A stretch of 64,000 nt of DNA, from contig JAJYTD010000006.1 of assembly GCA_021793235.1 (NCBI GenBank), forward strand, positions 91,236 to 155,235, read 5' to 3'. The notes beneath the pieces were generated by a model. It worked only from the letters and a program-made list of their open reading frames with translations. It had not been told where the DNA came from and ran no database searches. Positions within the stretch are counted from its first letter, which is position 1, and every line of letters starts with the position of its first letter. This DNA comes from Actinomycetes bacterium. GTDB lineage: Bacteria; Actinomycetota; Actinomycetes; Streptosporangiales; Streptosporangiaceae. Below, piece by piece: positions 1 to 9,836 of this stretch. A program made the translations under genes and the position numbers.

Positions 1-1
1 C

Positions 2-610
2 CTGCGCCCCTACTACGCGGAGGGGTCCAAGACCCTGGCCTATGAGATCGCCGAGCAGCTCGGCTGGAAGCTGCCGGAGCAGATCATCATCCCGATCGCG
101 TCCGGGTCGCAGCTCACCAAGATCGACAAGGGCTTCCGTGAACTCGTCGAACTCGGCCTGGTGGAGGACCGCCCCTACAAGGTCTTCGGCGCCCAGGCCA
201 CCGGGTGCGCACCGGTGGCGCGTGCCTGGGAGCAGGGGCACGATGTCATCCAGCCGGTCAAGCCCGACACCATCGCCAAGTCGCTGGCGATCGGCAACCC
301 GGCGGACGGCCCCTATGTTCTCGATATCTGCGGGCGTACCGGCGGATCCGTCGAGCACGTGAGCGACGCCGAGGTGGTCGACTCCATCGCGCTGCTGGCC
401 CGCACCGAGGGCGTCTTCGCCGAGACCGCGGGCGGTGTCACTACCGGTGTACTGCGCAAACTGGTCGCAGAGGGCAGGCTCGACCCCGAGGCCGAGACCG
501 TGGTGCTCAACACCGGTGACGGGCTCAAGACGCTCAACGCCGTCGACACCGGTGTCGCCGCGACCATCAAGCCGTCCCTGGACGCGTTCAAGGACGCCGG
601 GCTGCTGTGA
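2..610 (+). CDS. thrC: Threonine synthase, C-terminal part (5' end outside window)
   Basis: The last 202 codons of a PLP-dependent threonine synthase, which converts O-phosphohomoserine to threonine in the cytoplasm. The window opens inside the gene, so the PLP lysine and start are missing. Visible hallmarks are IIIPIASGSQLTKIDKGF, the FGAQATGCAPVARAWE segment and the phosphate-loop-like GVFAETAGGVTTGVLRKL near the end, which match the actinobacterial (plant-like) threonine synthase subtype. The frame is open from base 2 to TGA at 608-610. A sulfur-carrier gene follows 69 bases downstream on the same strand, so co-transcription is plausible. The thrC - small carrier - groEL order is one I recall from Streptomyces. 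Fairly sure. Confidence 0.9.
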   Translation: MRPYYAEGSKTLAYEIAEQLGWKLPEQIIIPIASGSQLTKIDKGFRELVELGLVEDRPYKVFGAQATGCAPVARAWEQGHDVIQPVKPDTIAKSLAIGNPADGPYVLDICGRTGGSVEHVSDAEVVDSIALLARTEGVFAETAGGVTTGVLRKLVAEGRLDPEAETVVLNTGDGLKTLNAVDTGVAATIKPSLDAFKDAGLL

Positions 611-679
611 TCCGCGGGCGGCCCGTCCGCATCCCGGCGTCCTCGCTGTTTCCATCCCGACCAAGGAGTGACCCTAGCC

Positions 680-958
680 ATGAGCGTCAGTGTCCGCGTC
701 CCGACCATCCTGCGCACCTACACCAAGGACGCCGCCGAGGTGACGGCCGAGGGGGACACCCTCAAGGCCGTCCTCGCCGACCTGGAGACCAACTACCCGG
801 GCATCCAGGCCAGGATCCTGGACGACGCCGGGAAGATCCGCCGCTTCGTCAATGTCTATGTGGGTGAGGAGGACGTCCGGTTCGCTGACGGCCTTGACAC
901 CGCCACCGCGGACGGTGCCCAGATTTCGATCATCCCCGCTGTCGCCGGGGGCTGCTGA
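680..958 (+). CDS. Ubiquitin-like sulfur carrier (MoaD/ThiS/CysO type) ending Gly-Gly-Cys
   Basis: A 92-residue beta-grasp protein, MSVSVRVPTILRTYT at the start and IIPAVAGGC at the end. The family carries sulfur as a C-terminal thiocarboxylate on a Gly-Gly end after adenylation; the neighbour thrC and the sequence resemble CysO-type carriers used for cysteine synthesis. ATG 680 is chosen over the in-frame GTG 668 because AAGGAG at 663-668 lies 11 bases upstream of 680 and would overlap 668. Odd point: the reading frame runs one codon past Gly-Gly to Cys before TGA, so the carrier would need trimming to expose the diglycine, as described for QbsE-like carriers with JAMM peptidases. No such peptidase is present in this window. 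Whether it serves cysteine, cofactor or tRNA thiolation cannot be told. Confidence 0.85.
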   Translation: MSVSVRVPTILRTYTKDAAEVTAEGDTLKAVLADLETNYPGIQARILDDAGKIRRFVNVYVGEEDVRFADGLDTATADGAQISIIPAVAGGC

Positions 959-1083
959 GACGCTGCACCGCCTTCGCGAGAACCCGCGCCTGCCCGCTCC
1001 GGCAGGCGCGGGTTCCGCGTTCCACGGCCTTTTCAGCCCGGTTGACCTGCGGGTGACCTCGAGGCGAAAACGCGGTCAGGGCG

Positions 1084-1110
1084 TTTGCACTCGACTATGG
1101 GGAGTGCTAA
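1084..1110. promoter_or_regulatory. CIRCE operator, upstream copy (HrcA site)
   Basis: Inverted repeat TTTGCACTC - 9 bases - GAGTGCTAA. It differs from the CIRCE consensus TTAGCACTC-N9-GAGTGCTAA at a single base in the left arm. HrcA repressor binds CIRCE and controls class I heat-shock genes. It lies 166 bases before groEL and 11 bases before a perfect copy. hrcA itself is not in the window. Confidence 0.9.
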
Positions 1111-1121
1111 AAATGGGATCG

Positions 1122-1148
1122 TTAGCACTCGTGGATCATGAGTGCTAA
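1122..1148. promoter_or_regulatory. CIRCE operator, perfect copy (HrcA site)
   Basis: Exact consensus: TTAGCACTC at 1122-1130, nine-base spacer, GAGTGCTAA at 1140-1148. With the upstream copy it forms a tandem pair in front of groEL, so groEL should be repressed by HrcA and induced by heat or misfolded protein. Confidence 0.96.
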
Positions 1149-1167
1149 TCCCGGATCGAGACGATGA

Positions 1168-2907
<1,740 letters not shown>

Positions 2908-2960
2908 GGGTCTCTCTTTGGACACCTGAGGTTCGGGTTACGCGACCCAGCCCGCGACGA

Positions 2961-2999
2961 CCGGGCGGCCCCGCGAGGGGCCGCCCGGTTTCGCTTTTT
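2961..2999 (+). terminator. Rho-independent terminator of groEL
   Basis: Perfect 12-bp stem CCGGGCGGCCCC / GGGGCCGCCCGG with GCGA tetraloop (2961-2988), then TTTCGCTTTTT. It begins 54 bases after the groEL stop. Confidence 0.92.
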
Positions 3000-3588
3000 C
3001 CGGGGTCAGGCGGTCCGTCCGGTACGGGCGAGGTAGCCGCACACCGTTCCGTCGTGAACTTACTGCCGGATCCAGCGCCTCTGACGGGAACAAGGCCACG
3101 ATCCCTCGGGCCCGGCCGCTGAGAGGGCCTGCCGGAGCCGCCGGGCCCGGACGCGGGATTTCGCCGGCCACACTTTTTGCTCCTGTCGTTCTGTTCCCGG
3201 GGCCGTACCCGCGTGCGGAATGCGGTTGGGAGCGGCCGTGGGCGATCTTTCCCTTCGGGCCAGAAGAACAGGACCGGTTCCCTCGGGTCCGCGGAAGTGC
3301 ATATGCCTTACAATGCATGCGAACCGCCGAATAACTACAATACGTGTTCAAATGTTGCAGCGCGTTTTGTGGTGCTCGTGGGTGGCCGGTCCAACCGGGT
3401 CGACCAGGCGTTCGGCAAAGCTTGAGTGGCCTGCGGTGTGCACGCGGGATTGGTGCTGTACCTATCTCTGATCAGCCAATTCGACGTGTCTTGTCTGCGC
3501 GGGCGAATGAGGGGAGAGCCAGTCGGCCGGGCGGTGCCTGCTTTCTCTCCCTTCGGCATTCCGAACCCCGTTACAACGGAGATATTTC
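3000..3588. other. Long intergenic stretch, no convincing gene
   Basis: About 590 bases with only short, unlike-protein frames on both strands. A noticeably AT-richer patch at 3296-3360 holds TACAAT at 3336-3341, a possible -10 element for transcription into the lipoprotein gene, but no good -35 partner. I see no RNA gene or repeat. Confidence 0.4.
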
Positions 3589-4104
3589 GTGTCCAATCGA
3601 TTTATGAATATTCGTAGAGCCTTTCTCGGGTTCGTGGTCGTCGGCGCCACCACAACGCTGACCGGTTGCGGCCTGATTCTCAACGCCGCTCAGGAAGCCG
3701 CTTCAGGGGGCAGCGGCAATGATGTTGGTAGCGGTACGGAGCAGCAGGCGGACGCCTTTACGCTCGAGGTCGGCGACTGCCTCAACGACGAGTCGATCGT
3801 CGGCGAGGTGGAAGAGATCCCCACCATTTCCTGCAGTGAGCCGCACGACTCCGAGGTGTATGCCACCGGTACGGCGACCGGGGATGAATTCCCCGGAAAC
3901 GCGAGCCTTGATGCGGAGGCCGAGGGGATCTGCGGCGGAGAGTTCGAGGCGTTCGTCGGTATCCCCTACGAAGAGTCCTTCCTGGGCTACTCCTGGTATG
4001 TCCCGACGCAGCAGTCCTGGGACTCGGGCGACCGCAAGATCGACTGTGTCATCTACGACCCTGAGGGCCAGGTGACCGGCAGCCTGCGGGGCTCTGCTCG
4101 CTGA
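3589..4104 (+). CDS. Secreted lipoprotein, septum-formation-like domain
   Basis: A 171-residue predicted lipoprotein: basic start MSNRFMNIRR, hydrophobic stretch, and lipobox LTGC (Cys at residue 27) for lipidation. The mature part carries paired cysteines (GDCLND, ISCSEPHDSEVYA, GICGGEFEAF, IDCVIYDP), the pattern of the actinobacterial septum-formation domain (PF13845-like) that is common in mycobacterial and Streptomyces membrane proteins; the name does not prove a role in division. GTG 3589 is chosen because GGAG at 3578-3581 sits seven bases upstream; ATG 3604 would lose the basic N-region. It stands alone, facing the Nudix gene, with a shared hairpin between. Confidence 0.72.
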   Translation: MSNRFMNIRRAFLGFVVVGATTTLTGCGLILNAAQEAASGGSGNDVGSGTEQQADAFTLEVGDCLNDESIVGEVEEIPTISCSEPHDSEVYATGTATGDEFPGNASLDAEAEGICGGEFEAFVGIPYEESFLGYSWYVPTQQSWDSGDRKIDCVIYDPEGQVTGSLRGSAR

Positions 4105-4127
4105 CCGCGGACGCTCTGTGTGATCGA

Positions 4128-4149
4128 GGCGGCACCCGTGGGTGCCGCC
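4128..4149. terminator. Bidirectional hairpin between convergent genes
   Basis: Inverted repeat GGCGGCAC / GTGCCGCC around CCGTGG. It lies between the lipoprotein stop and the Nudix stop, without a clear T-tract on either strand, so it may end both transcripts. Confidence 0.6.
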
Positions 4150-4166
4150 CTTCGCCGTGTTCCGTG

Positions 4167-4598
4167 TCAGTCGGCGAGCAGGCCGCGCGCGTGGAGTTCG
4201 TCCATCACGCGGCGCACCGCGGGCGCGGTGCGCTCTCGGTCAGCACGGCCGAACCAGGCGAGTTCGGCGATCTCGTTGCGGGGGACGGGCTCGCCGTCGT
4301 GCTCGGCGGTGAAGCAGGAGAGCCGGACCCGGGTTCCCGCGGGGTATCCGTCGGCCTCCTCCTCGACGACGGCGAACGGCGCGAGGGTGTCCCGGCGCAG
4401 CCGGACCGCGACCTCCTCCGCGGATTCGCGGGACACCGCGTCCGCGTCGCTCTCGCCGGGCTCCCGCTTGCCTCCGGGCAGGTAGAAGAGCGTCCGCCCG
4501 CGTGTCCGGACGCAGAGCAGGCGACCGTTGCGCACATGCGTCCACGCCACGGCGTCGACGACCGGCGCGGACGAGACGGGTGAAGCTGACGATCCCAT
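4167..4598 (-). CDS. Nudix hydrolase
   Basis: A 143-residue single-domain Nudix protein that would hydrolyse a nucleoside-diphosphate-linked substrate with Mg2+. The Nudix box is at residues 43-65: G43, E49, R57-E58 and E61-E62 are in place, giving GKREPGE-x7-RE-x2-EE. The usual small Gly after EE is Ala64, and the position after RE is Ser, both tolerated variations. The substrate is unknown. Start ATG at 4598 gives the normal length; the frame extends further upstream only through unrelated sequence. It converges on the lipoprotein gene. Confidence 0.85.
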   Translation of the reverse strand: MGSSASPVSSAPVVDAVAWTHVRNGRLLCVRTRGRTLFYLPGGKREPGESDADAVSRESAEEVAVRLRRDTLAPFAVVEEEADGYPAGTRVRLSCFTAEHDGEPVPRNEIAELAWFGRADRERTAPAVRRVMDELHARGLLAD

Positions 4599-4772
4599 GG
4601 CGCATACCTTAGAGGCGAGGGAGCGCGGGGAGGAACCGGCAGCACCCGGTGCCGGCAGGCGTCGGCCGGGGAAGGCCTGCCGACCGCGGAGGAGACGCGC
4701 GGCCCGCCCGGGCCCGGTACCGGAGCGAAATTTCCGGGAACCTCCGGACCCGACGGTGCGTCGAACCACTAC

Positions 4773-5366
4773 GTGCAGGACTTTTTCAACACGTCGCCGA
4801 TCGTCGTCAAGCAGCCGAAGCGCTTCTTCATCGACGAGTCGGAGTACCACTGCTATGACCAGTACGGGCGGCACCTCGCGCATATCCACGAGGTCGGGTT
4901 GGACTCCGGCATGCAGGCGCTGCGGTTCCTGGCCGGCAACACCGCCGGCTTCGCGCGCAAGCTCATGGTCAACGACGCCTACCGGCGCCCTCGCCTCTAC
5001 ATCGAGAAGTCGTGGGCGATGTGGACCGCCTCGACCACCATCGCCTGGCCCAACGGTCAGCCCATCGGCTATATCGACCAGGACTTCAAGCTGTTCAAGG
5101 CGGGATTTCGGCTGCTGGACCCGTGGAAGCGGCACCTCGGCACGATCAAGGGGGATTTCTGGGGCTTTGATTTCCAGATCCTCGACGCCAACAACCACGA
5201 AGTGGCGAGGGTCAACCGGAAGGTGGCCGACCTGGGAGAGCTGTTCACGGCCGCTGACACCTACGTGCTCTGGTCCCGCTATCCCAACCTCCCCGAACCG
5301 CTGAAGACCCTCGTGATCGCCTCCGGTATCACGGTCGACCTGGTCCTGGCCGAAGGTAAACGCTAG
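4773..5366 (+). CDS. LURP-one / phospholipid scramblase-like protein
   Basis: A 197-residue beta-rich protein with the LURP-one-related/scramblase fold signature: repeated strands of the type [68 protein letters not shown], then a C-terminal hydrophobic helix ([16 protein letters not shown]) resembling the buried scramblase helix. The role in bacteria is not established. Start GTG 4773 is the best in-frame start seen but has no clear ribosome site, so it may begin elsewhere. Its stop overlaps the stop of the convergent oxidase gene through a shared CTAG at 5363-5366. Confidence 0.7.
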   Translation: MQDFFNTSPIVVKQPKRFFIDESEYHCYDQYGRHLAHIHEVGLDSGMQALRFLAGNTAGFARKLMVNDAYRRPRLYIEKSWAMWTASTTIAWPNGQPIGYIDQDFKLFKAGFRLLDPWKRHLGTIKGDFWGFDFQILDANNHEVARVNRKVADLGELFTAADTYVLWSRYPNLPEPLKTLVIASGITVDLVLAEGKR

Positions 5367-6367
5367 GACTCCCGCTGATCGGACAGCCGCTCCATCGTGG
5401 CGCGGTCTTCGGCACCGAACCGTTCTTCCAGGTCTTCGGGCGAGGCGTCGACGTCGATCCGGGCGAGGGGCACGCCGCGGGCCGACTCGATGGCGCCCAG
5501 GCGGCGCAGAGCGCGGTCGCTGGCGTAGTCCATCAGTACCCCGTCGGGAAGCTCGAACTGCTGGTCCCGCGGGTCTGAGAACGGCTGATCGCCTCGCTGA
5601 ACCGTCGCGGTGACGTGCGGCAGCAGTTCTGCCAGCCGGTCGGAGACCACCTGCCAGTTGGTGTCGTCGGCGGCCACGTGGCGGCGGCAGGTGAACGTGC
5701 CCCAGGCCATATGGCGGCGCTCGTCGTCACCGATGCGCTTGATGATCTCGCGCATCCCGGGAAAGATGCCGCGTGCCGTGCAGATGTGGTTCCAGGCGTA
5801 GTAGCCGGTGAGGGCGAGCGACCCCTCGATGACGTGGTTGTAGGTGACCGAGGCGCGGACCTGGTTGCGTGGGCTCGGATCGTTGTTGAGCGCGTTCAGC
5901 GCGGTCGGCAGCTCCTCGTAGAACAGGGCGCGGTAGCCGGGGTCGGTGTCCACATGGGCGTGGAGGTCGGTGTCGACGCCGAGGGCGTCCAGCCACAGCC
6001 GGAAGGCCTGAACATGCTTGGCCTCCTCGAACGCGAACTGGGTCAGATACATCTCGTCGCCGATGCGTCCTTCGGCGGCCATGGCGCGGGCGAACGGCTG
6101 GATGTCCTCGGTGACGGCCTCTTCGCCCGCCACGAATTGGGCGCACAGCCGCAGGATGCGCTGCTGCGCCTCGTCGCTGAGCCCCTTCCAGTCCTCGGCG
6201 TCTTGGCTCAGGTCGATGTCGCCCGGGTTCCAGAACTTGGCGTTTCCCTTGCTGAAGAGCCGCAGCGGGAAAGACTCCCAGTTCAGGCCGCCCGACCGCA
6301 GAGAGTGGAAACCCTGCCTGCGCGGGCTCTGGTCGGTGGAGGACGTGGTGCGGGAATGATCGGCCAT
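5363..6367 (-). CDS. R2-like ligand-binding oxidase (R2lox, Mn/Fe)
   Basis: A 334-residue ferritin-like diiron-fold protein of the ribonucleotide reductase R2 superfamily. Using the M. tuberculosis R2lox numbering that I recall, every metal ligand lines up at a constant offset of 14: E82, E115, H118, E181, E216 and H219. The residues that form the R2lox-specific Val-Tyr ether crosslink are also present (V85 and Y176), which separates it from true NrdB. The family binds a Mn/Fe cofactor and a long-chain fatty acid; its physiological reaction is unknown. ATG 6367 follows GGAGG with a seven-base gap. No nrdA-like partner is near, consistent with R2lox. Confidence 0.88.
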   Translation of the reverse strand: MADHSRTTSSTDQSPRRQGFHSLRSGGLNWESFPLRLFSKGNAKFWNPGDIDLSQDAEDWKGLSDEAQQRILRLCAQFVAGEEAVTEDIQPFARAMAAEGRIGDEMYLTQFAFEEAKHVQAFRLWLDALGVDTDLHAHVDTDPGYRALFYEELPTALNALNNDPSPRNQVRASVTYNHVIEGSLALTGYYAWNHICTARGIFPGMREIIKRIGDDERRHMAWGTFTCRRHVAADDTNWQVVSDRLAELLPHVTATVQRGDQPFSDPRDQQFELPDGVLMDYASDRALRRLGAIESARGVPLARIDVDASPEDLEERFGAEDRATMERLSDQRES

Positions 6368-6586
6368 GGGGTACCTCCGTAGGATGCCGTCACCCCATGA
6401 TTTGATTTATCTGGAAACGCTGTAAAGCTCGCGCGCGGATTTCGTCCCCCCGGGTGCGCCGGAGGCGCTCCGGAGAAACGGTACGGTCGTGGTGCGCCGC
6501 TCTCGCGGGGCCGCGGGGTCTGCCGCGGCTCCTCGCCCGCCGCACTGGCGGACGCGTCCGCCCAAGCCGGGCGGCACCCATGCGCT

Positions 6587-6850
6587 ATGACGTTCTCGGA
6601 TCCGGGAGGCAACGTGTTCTGTGGCGACCCGAGCAGCCCCGGCTACGCGTCCTGCGCCCACCAGGAATGGCTGTTCGCGATCGCTTCGCTGATCCCCGCG
6701 ATGCTCGCCCTGATCCTCATGGTCGCCGCCGTCGCCACCCCCGCCATCCGCAGGAGCGCCGCTCTGCGCGCCCAGACCCTCGGTTACTCCCTGATCGCCT
6801 GGGGCATAGCGGGCTTCACCTACATCCTCGGTGTACTGCCCTCAGTCTGA
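6587..6850 (+). CDS. Small two-helix membrane protein, unknown function
   Basis: An 87-residue frame with a polar N-terminus containing three cysteines (NVFCGDP, YASCAHQEW) and two hydrophobic segments, about residues 28-50 (LFAIASLIPAMLALILMVAAVA) and 64-85. I do not recognise a family. The start ATG 6587 lacks a clear ribosome site. Base composition at codon third positions and the coherent transmembrane pattern favour a real gene, but it could be spurious. Confidence 0.5.
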   Translation: MTFSDPGGNVFCGDPSSPGYASCAHQEWLFAIASLIPAMLALILMVAAVATPAIRRSAALRAQTLGYSLIAWGIAGFTYILGVLPSV

Positions 6851-6946
6851 GGACGGCCACCGCTGCCGCTGGTGTTTTGCGGCCGTGCACGCCGACACGC
6901 GTGTCCGCACGTGCGCAGAGTCCGGGCCGGTGCGGAATTTCCCTGA

Positions 6947-8593
6947 TCAGAGCTCGTCCAGGACGTCGTCGGCGTCGGCGATGCGGTAGGCATAGCCCTG
7001 TTCGGCCAGGAAGCGCTGGCGGTGGGCCGCGAACTCCTGGTCGATGGTGTCCCGGGCGACCACCGCGTAGAAGCGCGCGGTGCGGGAGTCGGATTTCGGC
7101 CGCAGCAGCCGCCCCAGGCGCTGCGCCTCTTCCTGGCGGGAGCCGAACGACCCCGACACCTGGATCGCGACACCGGCCTCGGGCAGGTCGATGGAGAAGT
7201 TGGCGACTTTGGAGACGACGAGCGTGCTCAGCTCGCCGGAGCGGAACGCGTCGAACAGCCGCTCGCGCTCCTTCACCCGGGTCTCGCCCTTGATGACCGG
7301 GGCGTCCAGTGCCGCGCCGAGCTCGTCGAGCTGGTCGATGTAGGAACCGATGATCAGGGTCTGCTCGCCTTCGTGGCGCCGGATCAGCTCCTGGACCACG
7401 GAGATCTTGGCAGCGGATGACGCGCAGAAACGGTACCGGTCCTCCGGCTCCGCGGTGGCGTAGGCCAGCCGTTCAGCGTCGCTGAGGTTCACCCGGACCT
7501 CCACACAGTCCGCGGGTGCGATCCAGCCCTGGTTCTCCATCTCCTTCCACGGAGCGTCATAGCGCTTGGGGCCGATGAGGGAGAACACGTCGCCCTCGCG
7601 GCCGTCCTCGCGCACGAGGGTCGCGGTCAGCCCCAGCCGCCGCCGAGCCTGCAGTTCGGCGGTCATCCGGAAGATCGGAGCCGGGAGCAGGTGCACCTCG
7701 TCGTAGATGACCAGCCCCCAGTCGCGTGCGCCGAACAGTTCGAGGTGGCTGTGCACGCCCTTCCGGCGGGCCGCCATCACCTGGTAGGTCGCTATGGTGA
7801 CCGGCCGGATCTCCTTGCGGGTACCGGAGTACTCGCCGATCTCGTCCTCGGTGAGGGTCGTGCGGCGCAGTAGTTCACCGCGCCACTGGTGGACGGAGAC
7901 GGTGTTGGTGACCAGGATCAGTGTGGTGGCTTTGACCAGCGACATCGCGGCCGCGCCGACGATCGTCTTGCCCGCGCCGCAGGGCAGCACCACAACACCG
8001 GAGCCGCCGGCGTGGAAGCTGTCGGCGGCCTCGCGCTGGTAGCCGCGCAGCTCCCAGTCGCCTTCGGCGAGGTCGATCGCGTGCGCTTCGCCGTCGACGT
8101 ATCCGGCGAGGTCCTCGGCCGGCCAGCCGAGCTTGAGGAGCGCCTGCTTGAGGTTGCCGCGTTCGCTGGGGTGCACCACCACGGTGTCGGGCTCCACGCG
8201 CTCACCGAGCATGCCCTTGATCTTCTTGGCGCGTACGACCTCCTCCAGTACGGCCCGGTCCAGCGCCTGGAGTACCAGCCCGTGGGCGGGGTGGGCGTGC
8301 AGCCGCAGCCGCCCGTAGCGGTCCATCGTCTCGGTGATGTCCACGAGCAGGGAGTGCGGGACCGGAAACCGCGAATAGGTGATGAACGCGTCGATGACCT
8401 GCTCGGCGTCGTGTCCGGCCGCGCGTGCGTTCCACAGCGCCAGCGGTGTCACGCGGTAGGTGTGGACGTGCTCGGGGGCGCGCTCCAGCTCGGCGAACGG
8501 CGCGATCGCGCGTCGGCACTCATCGGCCAGTTCATGGCCGACTTCGAGCAGCAGGGTCTTGTCGGACTGGACGATCAAACAGGACACGCACAC
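6947..8593 (-). CDS. Actinobacterial XPB-type DNA repair helicase
   Basis: A 548-residue superfamily 2 helicase related to eukaryotic XPB. Order: N-terminal damage-recognition-like region (about 1-175), helicase domain 1 with Walker A PCGAGKT at 205-211 and DEVH at 298-301, the XPB-specific RED motif (VREDGRE, about 328-330) and thumb region, then domain 2 with motif VI QEEAQRLGRLLRPK. Known XPBs unwind DNA 3'-5' in nucleotide excision repair and transcription; in bacteria the role is presumed repair. Start GTG 8593; GTG 8587 is possible too. A large protein with an XPB/Ssl2-like N-terminal architecture is encoded just upstream on the same strand, a pairing seen in actinobacteria. Confidence 0.9.
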   Translation of the reverse strand: MCVSCLIVQSDKTLLLEVGHELADECRRAIAPFAELERAPEHVHTYRVTPLALWNARAAGHDAEQVIDAFITYSRFPVPHSLLVDITETMDRYGRLRLHAHPAHGLVLQALDRAVLEEVVRAKKIKGMLGERVEPDTVVVHPSERGNLKQALLKLGWPAEDLAGYVDGEAHAIDLAEGDWELRGYQREAADSFHAGGSGVVVLPCGAGKTIVGAAAMSLVKATTLILVTNTVSVHQWRGELLRRTTLTEDEIGEYSGTRKEIRPVTIATYQVMAARRKGVHSHLELFGARDWGLVIYDEVHLLPAPIFRMTAELQARRRLGLTATLVREDGREGDVFSLIGPKRYDAPWKEMENQGWIAPADCVEVRVNLSDAERLAYATAEPEDRYRFCASSAAKISVVQELIRRHEGEQTLIIGSYIDQLDELGAALDAPVIKGETRVKERERLFDAFRSGELSTLVVSKVANFSIDLPEAGVAIQVSGSFGSRQEEAQRLGRLLRPKSDSRTARFYAVVARDTIDQEFAAHRQRFLAEQGYAYRIADADDVLDEL

Positions 8594-8733
8594 CTCACAA
8601 CACGGTTATGGCGGTCGGACGGCTTGCTCCGCCGGATCCGCCCCAGGTGCAACACCTGAACCCGCCCGCGGTATGCCCCGGGCCGCGGTGTCGTACCACC
8701 ACACTAGAGGCCGCGCGTCCGGGGAGCGGATGG

Positions 8734-9186
8734 TCAGCGGCTCAGCGTCGCGAACACCAGGGCCAGCACACCGACGAAGACCGCTGCGACCAGGGCGAGG
8801 TAGGAGATCGTCCCGGCCCACGTGTAGCGGATGAACCGTTCGACCTCGGGCGGATCGTCGGTCTTGGTCAGTGCCACGCAGCCGAAGGCGATACCGGGGA
8901 TGTTCACCAGCAGACCGAGCAGGGGGAGCCCTATCCAGAAGAAGAAGACGGGAAAGGCCAGGGTGAGGATCGCACATATCAGGCCGGCCGCGGCGCTGCC
9001 GACGCGCGCGGGTGGCCCGGAAGGCGGGTAGGGCGGTCCGCTGTAGGGGGCCGGTGCCGGTTGCGGCGATCGGTACGCGAGGGGGTCGGCGCCGTTTCCG
9101 GGGGGCGGCGGGGACAGCGCCCCCGGTAGGCCCGGGCCCGGCCCGGCGTCCCAGTAGCGCTGCGGCCGGGGCCACTGTTCGCTCAT
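8734..9186 (-). CDS. Pro-rich N-terminus membrane protein (DUF4190-like)
   Basis: A 150-residue protein with a disordered, Pro/Gly-rich first 65 residues and two hydrophobic segments after residue 70 (GSAAAGLICAILTLAFPVFFFWIGLPLLGLLVNIPGIAFGCVAL and a C-terminal ISYLALVAAVFVGVLALVF helix). The segment GIAFGCVALTKTDDPPEVERFIRYTW parallels the following protein in this cluster, so the two look like distant paralogues. Start ATG 9186 is used; an upstream GTG/ATG would add an Arg-rich piece. Function unknown; likely cytoplasmic membrane. Confidence 0.6.
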   Translation of the reverse strand: MSEQWPRPQRYWDAGPGPGLPGALSPPPPGNGADPLAYRSPQPAPAPYSGPPYPPSGPPARVGSAAAGLICAILTLAFPVFFFWIGLPLLGLLVNIPGIAFGCVALTKTDDPPEVERFIRYTWAGTISYLALVAAVFVGVLALVFATLSR

Positions 9187-9285
9187 CGGTCTCCGCCTTC
9201 CACGTCGTCCTCCAGGCATACCCGATGATCCGGTCCGGCCCGCGGAGGCGCGTCTGCCGCCGCGGTGCCCGAGCCGGGTGCCGGG

Positions 9286-9783
9286 TCAGTAGTTCGTGAC
9301 GGGCACGATGCCTTCGACCCACGAACCCGCCTGGGTGAGGATCCAGAAGAAGAGGACGAACATCACGACGAACATGACGGCGGCCGCGCCCAGGCAGTAC
9401 CAGGAGTAGCGGGTGAGCGTCTCGGCCTCACGGTAGCGGCCCTGGTCGCGCTTGTGTGCGGCGCGGACGGCGAAGACGATGCCGATGACCCCGAACAGCC
9501 AGTTGGCGCAGCACAGGAAGGTCAGCGCGTGCAGGATCAGGGCCATGGTGGAACTGCTGGAGCCTCCGGCGGGCTGCCCCCGGCCGCTGCCGCGCTCCCG
9601 GTCGTCGAGCTCTTGCTCCCGGTCCTCCCGGTCCTCCCGGTCGTCGCGGACGAGGCCGTCGCTTCTGCCGCTCGACCGCCCCGGGGAGGCGGCGGAGGGG
9701 CGCCGGTTCGGGCGGTCGGGTCTCCGGTCGGGGGGCTCATCCCGGGGTGCGGAAGCTCCGGGCGGCAGTGACTGGTTGCTCAT
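9286..9783 (-). CDS. Membrane protein with charged repeat N-terminus (CD225/DUF4190-like)
   Basis: A 165-residue protein: Pro/Arg-rich disordered N-terminus to about residue 75, including a short charged repeat DREDREDREQELDDRE encoded by nine-base tandem repeats near 9618-9645, then two transmembrane helices (LILHALTFLCCANWLFGVIGIVFAV and the C-terminal AAAVMFVVMFVLFFWIL) separated by a basic loop AAHKRDQGRYREAETLTRYSW. The arrangement is like interferon-induced transmembrane/CD225-type and DUF4190 small membrane proteins. Same strand and same layout as the gene at 8734-9186. Function unknown. Confidence 0.6.
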   Translation of the reverse strand: MSNQSLPPGASAPRDEPPDRRPDRPNRRPSAASPGRSSGRSDGLVRDDREDREDREQELDDRERGSGRGQPAGGSSSSTMALILHALTFLCCANWLFGVIGIVFAVRAAHKRDQGRYREAETLTRYSWYCLGAAAVMFVVMFVLFFWILTQAGSWVEGIVPVTNY

Positions 9784-9836
9784 GGGTTCGCCATCTCTCT
9801 ATGCGACTCCGTGGGCCGACACTTCCCCGTATCCCA

